Source: Lachnospiraceae bacterium
GTDB taxonomy: Bacteria > Bacillota > Clostridia > Lachnospirales > Lachnospiraceae
Direction: 5' to 3'
Length of the DNA: 64,000 nt
Assembly (NCBI GenBank): GCA_017543445.1
Contig: JAFYGB010000069.1
Location: 109,954-173,953, forward strand
Shown: positions 55,987 to 63,843 of the stretch, piece by piece
Numbering within the stretch: the first letter of the stretch is position 1
Layout: each line of letters begins with the position of its first letter
Program-made: the position numbers and the translations under genes
Notes under the pieces: generated by a model
The model's input: only the letters and a program-made list of their open reading frames with translations
Databases searched by the model: none
Told to the model about the DNA's origin: nothing

Positions 55987-56535
55987 TTGACGCTTTGTTT
56001 GATGGCGTTTGATACGCCGGTAGAGAAGAATTTATTTACCAAACTCTACGAACGGTATCAGTACTACATGCTCTATCTAGCCAATGGTATCCTGCAGAAT
56101 CACTCATTGGCGGAGGATGCAGTCCAAGATGCTTTTCTTACATTAACCCGATACATGGACCGCGTGGAGGACGTGGAGTCCCCGAAGACGCGCAACTTCC
56201 TGGCGACGATCACGAAGAGTCGCGCCGTCGACCTGCTGCGTAAGGAGAAACGGTACATGGAAGCGGCGGACATCGACGAGGAAGGATATCGGATCGAGAG
56301 TAAGGACGAACAGCCGCTGGAGCAGCTGATCCGGGAGTCGGAACACGCACAGTTGCGTGCGTGCATCAAAAAACTGACGCCGGAGCACCAGACGGTTTTG
56401 GAATTAAAATATGTGCACGGGCTGAAGGAACGTGAGATCGCAGACCTTTTGGGCATACCGACGAAGACGGCCGGGATGCGGATCCTGCGGGCGCGTGAGA
56501 AACTTCGGACCATGCTGACCGGAAAGGAGGAGTAA
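55987..56535 (+). CDS. ECF-type RNA polymerase sigma factor
   Basis: The 182-residue protein has sigma region 2 (LAEDAVQDAFLTLTRYMDRV, ATITKSRAVDLLRKEKR) and region 4 (LTPEHQTVLELKYVHGLKEREIADLLG, shown in part). TTG 55987 is chosen since GGAGG lies nine bases upstream; ATG 56002 would be 24 bases away. The next gene, four bases after the stop, encodes a single-pass membrane protein in the position of an anti-sigma factor. Target promoters are unknown. Confidence 0.87.
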   Translation: MTLCLMAFDTPVEKNLFTKLYERYQYYMLYLANGILQNHSLAEDAVQDAFLTLTRYMDRVEDVESPKTRNFLATITKSRAVDLLRKEKRYMEAADIDEEGYRIESKDEQPLEQLIRESEHAQLRACIKKLTPEHQTVLELKYVHGLKEREIADLLGIPTKTAGMRILRAREKLRTMLTGKEE

Positions 56536-56538
56536 GTC

Positions 56539-57510
56539 ATGATGAACGAAGACGAATTGATGAAACAGGCGTTGGAAGACGAACTGGAAGATTCTTATCA
56601 GGAATACCTGACGCATGCGCTAAAGGGCGAGACGCAGGACCTGATGCAGACGAGCTCCGAATATCGGCATAATATGGAGGAACTGTGCCGCGAGTCAGAA
56701 CATCTGGATACAAAGGTCGTTCCGATCCGGCCGATCGCGAAGAAGAAGATCTATCTGTATGCGAAGATCGCTTCCGGTCTGGCGGCCGCAGCTGCTGTGC
56801 TCTTGGTATGTGTGCTCGGCGTGAACATGATCATGAATAAAAACGATGCATCCAACAAAGCCAACGATCAGGTCGATGGTACTTACCGTGAGATCGCGCA
56901 GAACATGACGGATGAACAAAGTGTGATCGGTGCGGGCGGAGATACGAAAACCGCGGCGCCGCTGGCTACGTCAGCTATGATCGAAGACAATAAGAATGAG
57001 GTCACCACTTCCACTCTGCAGATCGGCCTGCCGCCCGAAGTCGTCGCCGCCTCGGTTGAAGATTCCGCCAGCCCGACTGGGGAGATAAAAATCTATAGGG
57101 CGAACTTTTTAACCGCTCGAGCCGGCATAGAAATGAACGGGATCGACTCGATCCCCGGGGCCACGACCGAGCATAACCTGACGATCCCGACCCGCAAAGG
57201 TAAGGATGAGGGAGACCCGCTTGCCGAAGAAAAGAGGGAGAATGAAAACAGCGTAGCATTGTCCCAGGTCGAGGTATTCCTCCCGAAGCAGGGGGGGATC
57301 CTTCCCGGAGCGATCCGATCGGCTTACATTGAGAAGGACCGGATATCCTATTCCGAGATATCGAGAGAAGAGTTAGAAGACGGCGCGCGGGTCGTACTGG
57401 AATTGTCCACCGATCTCGCTGTTGAAGCGGAGCCGGGCGCGAACCGAAATATCCTGTTGATCGTGTTCTACGGGAACAATGATATACTTCTGACTTATCA
57501 GATCCAGTGA
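56539..57510 (+). CDS. Single-pass membrane protein, putative anti-sigma factor
   Basis: The 323-residue protein has a cytoplasmic acidic N-terminus (about 1-65), one membrane helix (about 72-94) and a large extracellular domain. Position after the sigma gene suggests an anti-sigma factor, but the usual zinc HxxxCxxC motif is absent (only an isolated Cys in LCRES). The ectodomain has a repeated beta-like pattern (EIKIYRANF, SQVEVFLPKQGG) and no recognised family. AAGGAGGAG precedes the start. Confidence 0.65.
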   Translation: MMNEDELMKQALEDELEDSYQEYLTHALKGETQDLMQTSSEYRHNMEELCRESEHLDTKVVPIRPIAKKKIYLYAKIASGLAAAAAVLLVCVLGVNMIMNKNDASNKANDQVDGTYREIAQNMTDEQSVIGAGGDTKTAAPLATSAMIEDNKNEVTTSTLQIGLPPEVVAASVEDSASPTGEIKIYRANFLTARAGIEMNGIDSIPGATTEHNLTIPTRKGKDEGDPLAEEKRENENSVALSQVEVFLPKQGGILPGAIRSAYIEKDRISYSEISREELEDGARVVLELSTDLAVEAEPGANRNILLIVFYGNNDILLTYQIQ

Positions 57511-57552
57511 TCCCAAACGAGAGTTAAAAAAGATAGGATCGAACTATAAATG

Positions 57553-57595
57553 CATAACGCTTGCGTACGGTTGTTTCCGTATGCAAGCGTTTCTG
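57553..57595 (+). terminator. Terminator of the sigma/anti-sigma pair
   Basis: ACGCTTGCGTACGG/CCGTATGCAAGCGT around TTGTTT, followed by TTCTGCTTTTT. Confidence 0.75.
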
Positions 57596-57602
57596 CTTTT
57601 TC

Positions 57603-57631
57603 TTGACTTTTTCGCCTCAAAATTCTATAAT
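57603..57631 (+). promoter_or_regulatory. Promoter of the five-gene membrane operon
   Basis: TTGACT (57603-57608), 17 bases, TATAAT (57626-57631). This is a standard sigma-A promoter, so the adjacent ECF sigma is not needed for basal expression. Confidence 0.8.
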
Positions 57632-57678
57632 GTATACGGGTAAGTGTCGAAAAACCCGGGAAGTAAGGAAACAGGGAT

Positions 57679-58305
57679 ATGGCATACGAAAAAGGAACAG
57701 TAACGCGCCAGGCACCGTCCATCGCGGACCTGGAGAAAGACCTGAACTATTACAGGGTCGAATTAGAAGTCGTACAGCTGAAAAAAGCCGAAGCGATCAC
57801 GTTTTCATTGAAGATGGTGCTTCTGATCATCGTGGCAGCAGCCCTTTCGATCTTCGCTGACACAGTCTTGATGAAGAAAGAGGCGCTCCATATATTCGGG
57901 ATCATTCTCATCGTGTTCTGCATCGCAGCGGTAGGCTTCGGTCTGCTGATGCTGATCCAGCGTGTTCCGATGATCGTATCCCAGCGCCACGTGGATACCG
58001 GCGTGATGATGCCGCCCGCCAGATTGATCTTTGAGTATAAGCGCATCATCGACGATAAGGAGAAGCTCCTGGCGCAGGCACGCGCGGCAGAGGAGCGGAT
58101 GGAGCTGGATGCCGAAGCACGTAAGCTTGAGTTCGAAGCGGAACGCCAGGTGATGGAGGTGCAGTTCGGAGTCGGAGAGAACATCCGGCTAGGCGACGAA
58201 AGCGGGATCTCGATGGATGACGATCTGGGACCGACCCTCTCGCTGGAGGATGCATTGTCCGAGATCGAGAACTTTAAGGACGAGGAAGAAGAAACACAAA
58301 GCTAA
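57679..58305 (+). CDS. Two-helix membrane/coiled-coil protein with shared C-terminal motif, operon gene 1
   Basis: The 208-residue protein has an N-terminal helix (about 14-38), two membrane helices (about 44-62 and 70-95), a cytoplasmic coiled coil rich in Ala/Glu/Arg (about 120-165) and a Gly/Asp-rich linker. It ends LSLEDALSEIENFKDEEEE. The (S/P)-x-E-(D/E)-A motif plus acidic end recurs on all five products of this operon. No known family is recognised. AAGTAAGGAAAC precedes the start. Confidence 0.7.
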   Translation: MAYEKGTVTRQAPSIADLEKDLNYYRVELEVVQLKKAEAITFSLKMVLLIIVAAALSIFADTVLMKKEALHIFGIILIVFCIAAVGFGLLMLIQRVPMIVSQRHVDTGVMMPPARLIFEYKRIIDDKEKLLAQARAAEERMELDAEARKLEFEAERQVMEVQFGVGENIRLGDESGISMDDDLGPTLSLEDALSEIENFKDEEEETQS

Positions 58306-58325
58306 GAGTCATCAGGGGAAGTAAA

Positions 58326-58976
58326 ATGGCTATTTTAGGGGATCGTGTTGCACAGCAACAGTATTTGATACGTAAGGAGGCACTGGATAAACAGGAATAT
58401 GCTCTGAAGGACGCCGAGCGGGACCACGGGCGTTATCGTTTGTGGTTTATCGCCAGTCTGGTCATCATGTTGGGCCTGTATTATCTGACGAACATACAGG
58501 ATGTCTTCGAGATCGATAAGATCAAGAAGGATAATTCCATGGAATACGCCCTGTTTATGGGGAGTTTCTCTATGGTCATGGTCTGGGTCTATGTTACCTA
58601 TGCCGTGATCGTGTTCTTCGGTGTGATCGCTTGTGTCGGACTGTACCGTACGATGGTCGTGCGGGACGGAGAGACCGGACGCCGGATGTTTTACGTTTCC
58701 TATGTCAAACTCCAGAAGCAACGGATCCTGCAGGCACGCGAGGCGATGGTTGAACAGAAGAGCCGCGCCCGTGAGGAGCGAGAACGCATCGAGATGGCGG
58801 AGAAACTGCAGATGGACAGTTTCATTGCGATGAAGAACCGCAATGACGGCCAGATGGCGACGGATGACTTGAAGCCGAAGGCGGATGGTATCGCCCGGGA
58901 TGCCAGCGGAAACCTGGTCATTCCGATCGAGGATGCGATCCGTTCCATCTATGGCGAAGACGAAGATACAGAGTAA
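58326..58976 (+). CDS. Two-helix membrane/coiled-coil protein with shared C-terminal motif, operon gene 2
   Basis: The 216-residue protein repeats the design of gene 1: an N-terminal amphipathic helix (EALDKQEYALKDAERDHG), membrane helices at about 40-57 and 80-108, then a basic-acidic coiled coil (REAMVEQKSRAREERERIEMA). It ends LVIPIEDAIRSIYGEDEDTE. Sequence identity to gene 1 is low outside the tail, so homology is suggested by architecture rather than by alignment. Function unknown. Confidence 0.7.
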   Translation: MAILGDRVAQQQYLIRKEALDKQEYALKDAERDHGRYRLWFIASLVIMLGLYYLTNIQDVFEIDKIKKDNSMEYALFMGSFSMVMVWVYVTYAVIVFFGVIACVGLYRTMVVRDGETGRRMFYVSYVKLQKQRILQAREAMVEQKSRAREERERIEMAEKLQMDSFIAMKNRNDGQMATDDLKPKADGIARDASGNLVIPIEDAIRSIYGEDEDTE

Positions 58977-58992
58977 GGGGTTGTGTGTAGAT

Positions 58993-61086
58993 ATGGATGA
59001 AACCGGAATCAGCAAAGCCGAACAGGTCACCCTGTTAAAGGGGCTGATCGAAGAGGGAGTCCGGCAGAAACGGGAGATCGTTTTCAAACATCGGGAAGCG
59101 CAGGAAGAGATGCTACGTTATGGTATCCTGCTCGCGTTTCTCGTAAGCATCAGTTTGGTGAGCATTCTCCGGGATGCTTTGATCGCCCACGGGATTAAGA
59201 GTGGAGATGCCTCGCAAGTGGTGGCCGGATTTACCTTCGGTGGCTTGCTGGACATTTTCTATCTGATCCTCGGGCTCATAGCGCTGGCTTTCATATATAA
59301 GTGTGCGGTCGCATTTTCGAAGTATTCGAGTCCGATCCGCATGAAGGACGGCACCGAGCTTCCTTTTAGGGAGGCGGCGGCCGCGATCGACAGTATGACG
59401 AAGCGGAACTTCCGCAAACTCATCGAGATCCGCCAGGGTATGACACCCGCGGAGATGGATGCCACACGTATGGAACCGTATCGTTTCGACACGGTAAATA
59501 CGGGATATTACGGGGATGCCGTACGGCTGACGGTCCCCCAGATCGAGAAGAACAAAGAAGAGATCAACGAGAAACGTTCGATCGTGGTCCGGGATCTGGA
59601 AGAGATCCAGGTCCATCGGAAGACGAACTGGCAGTTGATGGTCATTGCGATCGTGATCGCGGTGGTTTCCCGAATCCTGGATGGACCGATCGCAAACTAT
59701 TTTCCGACGTATGTTTGGAAGGTTTGGATGGTACTTTCGTATCTGATGTTTTATGGCGGTATCATCGTTGCGATATTCTACGGCATCCGTTATCTCTACG
59801 AAAAGAGGGAGAACCGATTGGTTCCGTCGATCGCATTGATCGACCAGTATGAGAACTCGATCGAAAACTATAACTACCTTCTGACCGATATTGAATTTAT
59901 GCTCGTCTGTGCACAGCGTCGTAAAGACCCGACTTGGAATAAGCCGGTGATCGATATGACCGAGACGAAGACAATCTCCATGGCGGAACTGACCGAGGCG
60001 GTCGCGGAAGCGGAGCGTACGAAGGATGCACAGCAGGAACCGAATATGGAGGTTCGGTCCGGGCAGACAGATCCGAAGACGTCCCAGAAGGAGAATCCTT
60101 ACGATCTTTCCTATGGAAGCGTCGGGACCGATTATGATCTCGTCGGTTCATTTACCTCGTCCGAGGTAGAGCCGATCGATCTAATGCCGAACATCAAAAG
60201 TCCGGTGGAGCCAGAGGCTAAACCTTCCGGTGTGCAGATGGAGGGAAATGCCGAAGCTACGGAGCCAATTGCGGCGGACGATGCGAAGGCGGCTGAGACA
60301 TTGACCGAGGAAGCAAACGCGGCCGATGCAGCGGAGCCGGCGACCGAGGCTGCGCCTGACGAAAAGAGCGAAAAAGCTGCTGCAGATGAGCAGAAAAAAC
60401 TGGAGGAATATATGCGGGATTTGAAGAGAAAAGCACAGGAAGAGGCGGATTTTTCCGCCGAATTGGAAAACGAGATGGAGAGGATCCGTCAGATGCCACA
60501 GGAGGAGATCGTCGAAGAAAAAGAGGTAGCTCCCCAGCATCCGGCCAGCAGTAATCTGTTCTATTATCCGACGGCGACCACGCGCGAGCAGACACCGTTT
60601 GAGGATCAGAATGATGAAGGAAACAGTTACATCAACCATTCTGCCCACGCGGCTGAAGCATTGGCGGATGATGAGCATGCGGCATTCCGGCATCGAACCG
60701 GTGGTGAGAAGGATAAATACAACTATGACGGCCGACCGAAGAAGGCTACTGTACTTCGGCGTGCGGCGATGTCCACCGATCAGGATCCGGTAGATACTTC
60801 CGATTTTCCGAAGGAAGAGACTCCGATCCGTCCCGCACACGAAGAGCCTAAGGTGGAGGAGAAGAAAACCACCTTGCGTACCAGCGACGAATTCGAAGCT
60901 TCCATGACTGAGCATATGCGCTCCCTTCAGGAGGATTACGGCAAGCAGGATGTTTCTGCACGCGAAGTAGGAAGGGCATCGACAGGCCAGGGTTCCCACG
61001 TTCGCATGGACCGCGAACAGGGCCTCACCATCTCGCTGGAAGATGCGCTGAAGGATCTTGAGTCGTATACGGACGATGAAGAATAG
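58993..61086 (+). CDS. Large four-helix membrane protein with long acidic region and shared C-terminal motif, operon gene 3
   Basis: The 697-residue protein looks like two copies of the operon's helix-pair module in one chain. Helix pairs lie at about 38-55/78-100 and 215-235/250-275, separated by a charged segment. About 370 residues of mostly disordered Glu/Ala/Pro-rich sequence follow, including a coiled-coil stretch (EEYMRDLKRKAQEEADFSAE). The protein ends LTISLEDALKDLESYTDDEE. The start at 58993 gives MDETGISKAEQ; the ribosome site AAGGGG is distant, and frames further upstream lie inside gene 2. It is the likely scaffold of the set (inference). Confidence 0.68.
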   Translation: MDETGISKAEQVTLLKGLIEEGVRQKREIVFKHREAQEEMLRYGILLAFLVSISLVSILRDALIAHGIKSGDASQVVAGFTFGGLLDIFYLILGLIALAFIYKCAVAFSKYSSPIRMKDGTELPFREAAAAIDSMTKRNFRKLIEIRQGMTPAEMDATRMEPYRFDTVNTGYYGDAVRLTVPQIEKNKEEINEKRSIVVRDLEEIQVHRKTNWQLMVIAIVIAVVSRILDGPIANYFPTYVWKVWMVLSYLMFYGGIIVAIFYGIRYLYEKRENRLVPSIALIDQYENSIENYNYLLTDIEFMLVCAQRRKDPTWNKPVIDMTETKTISMAELTEAVAEAERTKDAQQEPNMEVRSGQTDPKTSQKENPYDLSYGSVGTDYDLVGSFTSSEVEPIDLMPNIKSPVEPEAKPSGVQMEGNAEATEPIAADDAKAAETLTEEANAADAAEPATEAAPDEKSEKAAADEQKKLEEYMRDLKRKAQEEADFSAELENEMERIRQMPQEEIVEEKEVAPQHPASSNLFYYPTATTREQTPFEDQNDEGNSYINHSAHAAEALADDEHAAFRHRTGGEKDKYNYDGRPKKATVLRRAAMSTDQDPVDTSDFPKEETPIRPAHEEPKVEEKKTTLRTSDEFEASMTEHMRSLQEDYGKQDVSAREVGRASTGQGSHVRMDREQGLTISLEDALKDLESYTDDEE

Positions 61087-61112
61087 GAAAAACGGGAATT
61101 GAGTAACGAATC

Positions 61113-61766
61113 ATGAATTTGGATTTTGCTAAGCATCAACAACAGCTTCAGGAAGTGCACAGGAAACTGGTGGATCATGAAGAGGAATATGCGAACGCAG
61201 TAAAAACGCACGAAAAACAAGGCCATAACATTTTGGTGTGTACGATCGTGATCGTGGCACTGGTGGCTGTGACCGCATTGTTTCGTATGATGGATGACAA
61301 CGTCGACGTGGATCTGGCGAAAAAACAAGGCGGAGGCATCGGGGAGATGACCCTGGTGGGTTACGGACTTACATCCGTCGCGAAATACCTGATGTACGCC
61401 GGTATCGTAGCTCTGGGCGTCATTATTATCCTGAATCTGCGCAGGCGATTTTATTACATTGACCCGGTCAGCCGGGATAATCAAAGTTATGCGCAGTTCG
61501 TGATCCTTCAGGAAGAAGCGATCCGAAAACTTCGGGTGGAAGAGAAGAAACTCGAAGAAGAGGCGAGGGCCATGGAGCAGGCCGCGAAGCAGGCGGCATT
61601 GGCCGACGACAGACAGACGTTCGGTGAGCGACCGGAAGAGAACGTGTTCTCCGATACCGGCGTGATGGACGGAGTCAGCAATACAGACGGAGATCTGGTG
61701 CTATCCATAGAAGATGCATGGGACAGCATCCAAGAGGAGGATGAATATGAAAATAAACAAGAATAA
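61113..61766 (+). CDS. Two-helix membrane/coiled-coil protein with shared C-terminal motif, operon gene 4
   Basis: The 217-residue protein begins with a coiled-coil-like helix (DFAKHQQQLQEVHRKLVDHEE) and has membrane helices at about 38-56 and 88-108. A long cytoplasmic coiled coil (VILQEEAIRKLRVEEKKLEE) follows, with the end LVLSIEDAWDSIQEEDEYE. Its last 20 bases overlap gene 5. Function unknown. Confidence 0.7.
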   Translation: MNLDFAKHQQQLQEVHRKLVDHEEEYANAVKTHEKQGHNILVCTIVIVALVAVTALFRMMDDNVDVDLAKKQGGGIGEMTLVGYGLTSVAKYLMYAGIVALGVIIILNLRRRFYYIDPVSRDNQSYAQFVILQEEAIRKLRVEEKKLEEEARAMEQAAKQAALADDRQTFGERPEENVFSDTGVMDGVSNTDGDLVLSIEDAWDSIQEEDEYENKQE

Positions 61767-62349
61767 TCTGAAAGATGTTGATCTGCAGCGGATCAAAAAG
61801 ATGGTTTCAAATCTGGAGATCGCGCGTGTAGAGATCAAAAAGAACCGCGTTCGGGAGATCTTACGCGTTGTTTTCTATGTTGTGCTCGTATTTGCCTTAT
61901 TCTTCTCATGGGCAGTTTCGGACTTCATGGACGAATATCGGCAGAATGACATGGCAATTGTGGCGAATATGTTCGGTACACTGATCATTCTTCTGTTGAT
62001 CGCCCTCGTTGTGCTGATCATCATGACCGTTCGCCGTATCTTCGTTGTTTACGATCCGTACAACAACCAGTGGCTTCGGTATGAGCATGTTATAAAGAAG
62101 TATGACGAGAAGATCAAGAGACAGCAGATGATCCTGGATCTGGCAGAAGGCAAAAAGGTTTCTTCGGAAGCGCTGAACGAGAATGGCGAGAAGATCGATG
62201 TGGAGATCCTCAATCAGGAACTGGACGAACCGGTGAAGGAATGGAAGGTTTTCGAAGAAGAGGGCGAGGTCATCTACGAGGAAGTTATCCACGATTCGAC
62301 GACCATGTCGATGGAAGAAGTTGCCGAACTGCTGCGTGAAGACGACTAA
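61747..62349 (+). CDS. Two-helix membrane protein with shared C-terminal motif, operon gene 5
   Basis: The 200-residue protein has two membrane helices (about 38-56 and 68-92) and a charged cytoplasmic part, and it ends MSMEEVAELLREDD, the most diverged form of the shared tail. ATG 61747 is chosen because GAGGAGG lies seven bases upstream, within the end of gene 4; ATG 61741 would be too close. No terminator is seen between this gene and the rplM promoter. Confidence 0.68.
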   Translation: MKINKNNLKDVDLQRIKKMVSNLEIARVEIKKNRVREILRVVFYVVLVFALFFSWAVSDFMDEYRQNDMAIVANMFGTLIILLLIALVVLIIMTVRRIFVVYDPYNNQWLRYEHVIKKYDEKIKRQQMILDLAEGKKVSSEALNENGEKIDVEILNQELDEPVKEWKVFEEEGEVIYEEVIHDSTTMSMEEVAELLREDD

Positions 62350-62391
62350 GCTCCGACTGTGAAAAAATGTAAAAAAGTTGCAAACATGTGC

Positions 62392-62420
62392 TTGACATCT
62401 GCTTGCGGCTGTTATATAAT
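62392..62420 (+). promoter_or_regulatory. Promoter of rplM-rpsI
   Basis: TTGACA (62392-62397), 17 bases, TATAAT (62415-62420): a near-perfect promoter fitting ribosomal protein expression. Confidence 0.85.
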
Positions 62421-62426
62421 CCTTTA

Positions 62427-62563
62427 ATGTGACGTCTTCTGCGAAGAAGCCGCCCGATATACCATGCCCCGGAATATCAGGCCAGCATCTGCAGATCACG
62501 AAACGAAGAAAATGACTGACAAGAACACGGTTCATCCCGTGCTACCATAATGGAGGTTAACCA
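62427..62563 (+). ncRNA. rplM leader, candidate L13 autoregulatory RNA
   Basis: A leader of about 135 bases precedes rplM. It contains GTGACGTCTTC-type 5' sequence, paired segments near 62462-62485, and an ACACGG/CCGTGCT hairpin (62525-62541) shortly before the ribosome site. Position, size and this hairpin fit the known Firmicutes L13 leader; a covariance search would decide. Confidence 0.45.
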
Positions 62564-62992
62564 ATGAAGAGTTTCATGGCCAGTCCGGCTACGATTGAAA
62601 GAAAATGGTATGTAGTTGATGCAGCCGGTTGTACACTGGGACGTTTGACATCCGGTGTTGCCGCTGTTTTAAGAGGAAAGAATAAGCCTACTTTTACACC
62701 TCACATCGATACAGGTGACTACGTGATCGTTATCAACGCTGATAAGATCAAGGTTACCGGTAAGAAACTGGATCAGAAGATCTATTACAACCACTCCGAT
62801 TATCCGGGTGGTATGAGAGAAACAACCTTAAGAGAAATGTTGGCAAAGAAGCCTGAGAAGGTGATCGAGCTTGCCGTACACGGTATGCTTCCGAAGGGAC
62901 CTTTGGGCAGACAGATGATCAAGAAGCTTCACGTTGTAGCTGGTGCTGAGCATCCTTACGCAGCACAGAAGCCCGAAGTTTTGACATTCTAA
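62564..62992 (+). CDS. rplM: 50S ribosomal protein L13
   Basis: The 142-residue L13 is complete: [57 protein letters not shown]. It binds early 23S rRNA assembly intermediates. Codons are strongly biased, as in hup. GGAGG precedes the start, and rpsI follows 25 bases later. Confidence 0.97.
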   Translation: MKSFMASPATIERKWYVVDAAGCTLGRLTSGVAAVLRGKNKPTFTPHIDTGDYVIVINADKIKVTGKKLDQKIYYNHSDYPGGMRETTLREMLAKKPEKVIELAVHGMLPKGPLGRQMIKKLHVVAGAEHPYAAQKPEVLTF

Positions 62993-63017
62993 TTGAGGTT
63001 GAAAGGAGAGTAATAAG

Positions 63018-63407
63018 ATGGCAGATAAGTTTTACGGCACAGGCAGAAGAAAGAAGAGCATTGCCCGTGTATATATTACGCCCGGTACAGGTGTTGTAAC
63101 GATCAACAAGCGTCCTATGGACGAGTACTTCGGCCTTGAGACCTTGAAGGTTATCGTTCGTCAGCCCCTGGCAGCAACCGAGAACACCGAGAAGTTCGAC
63201 GTACTCGTAAACGTACGCGGCGGTGGTATATCCGGCCAGGCTGGTGCGATCCGTCACGGCATCGCAAGAGCACTCTGCAAGGCAGACGCTGAATTCCGTC
63301 CCGTTCTTAAGAAGGCAGGTTTCCTGACCCGTGATCCTCGTATGAAGGAAAGAAAGAAATACGGACTCAAGGCAGCGAGACGCGCGCCTCAGTTCTCTAA
63401 GAGATAA
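63018..63407 (+). CDS. rpsI: 30S ribosomal protein S9
   Basis: The 129-residue S9 has [15 protein letters not shown], the [22 protein letters not shown] block (abbreviated [14 protein letters not shown]) and the conserved C-terminus QFSKR, whose last Arg contacts the P-site tRNA. A near-copy of the last six codons and the bases after the stop occurs again at 63555-63574. Confidence 0.97.
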   Translation: MADKFYGTGRRKKSIARVYITPGTGVVTINKRPMDEYFGLETLKVIVRQPLAATENTEKFDVLVNVRGGGISGQAGAIRHGIARALCKADAEFRPVLKKAGFLTRDPRMKERKKYGLKAARRAPQFSKR

Positions 63408-63574
63408 TTATATTGCAATCAATAGAAGCCTCCCCACACGTGGGGAGGTTTTTTGATTGCAATCTCACTATCGTGAGAAGCGGAGGCCTCCTCAGCATAG
63501 CCTCGAAGGTCTCCGCTAAAAACGTGCCACCGGCACGTTTTCTTAACGCTACGACAGTTCAGCAAGAGATAATT
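63390..63574. repeat. Direct repeat of the rpsI 3' end
   Basis: CAGTTCTCTAAGAGATAATT (63390-63409, end of rpsI) recurs as CAGTTCAGCAAGAGATAATT (63555-63574), 17 of 20 bases equal. The second copy still encodes QFSKR-stop with a different Ser codon. The 145 bases between hold two hairpins (63429-63448 and AAAACGTGCC/GGCACGTTTT at 63519-63541) and no gene. Confidence 0.65.
63412..63463 (+). terminator. Terminator inside an 11-bp inverted repeat
   Basis: CCTCCCCA/TGGGGAGG with CACG loop (63429-63448) and six T. The hairpin is enclosed by ATTGCAATCAA (63412) and TTGATTGCAAT (63453), so a larger stem is possible. Confidence 0.8.
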
Positions 63575-63592
63575 TCATCCTTGAATATACTC

Positions 63593-63629
63593 AAACCCCT
63601 GGAAAATCAAAGCTTTCCGGGGGTTTTTT
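63593..63629 (+). terminator. Second terminator downstream of rpsI
   Basis: AAACCCCTGGAAA/TTTCCGGGGGTTT with six T. It follows the duplicated rpsI end and is probably the original terminator of the operon. Confidence 0.75.
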
Positions 63630-63689
63630 ATGTCGAATCTTTTTGAGGGGTTTTGAAGGCTTTTGACGGGTTTTGATCAAAAAAACCGT

Positions 63690-63735
63690 GTTACAAGAGG
63701 GGTCAACACCCTGTTTTTGTTACAAAAAGGGTCAA
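63690..63735. repeat. Short direct repeats in the 63.6-63.8 kb gap
   Basis: GTTACAAGAGGGGTCAA (63690) and GTTACAAAAAGGGTCAA (63719) are 29 bases apart (15 of 17 equal), with further short TTTTGA repeats just upstream (63649-63676). No gene is seen between 63630 and 63843. This may be the end of a mobile element. Confidence 0.45.
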
Positions 63736-63843
63736 ATGAAGGAGCGAAAGAAGTAAAAATCAGTCAAGTCCTAAATAGTGTGTAAAATAGTTTCCAGGTG
63801 ATTGGTAGATTGCAAGAGGAATAATCAGTTTCAATGCTGTTGT

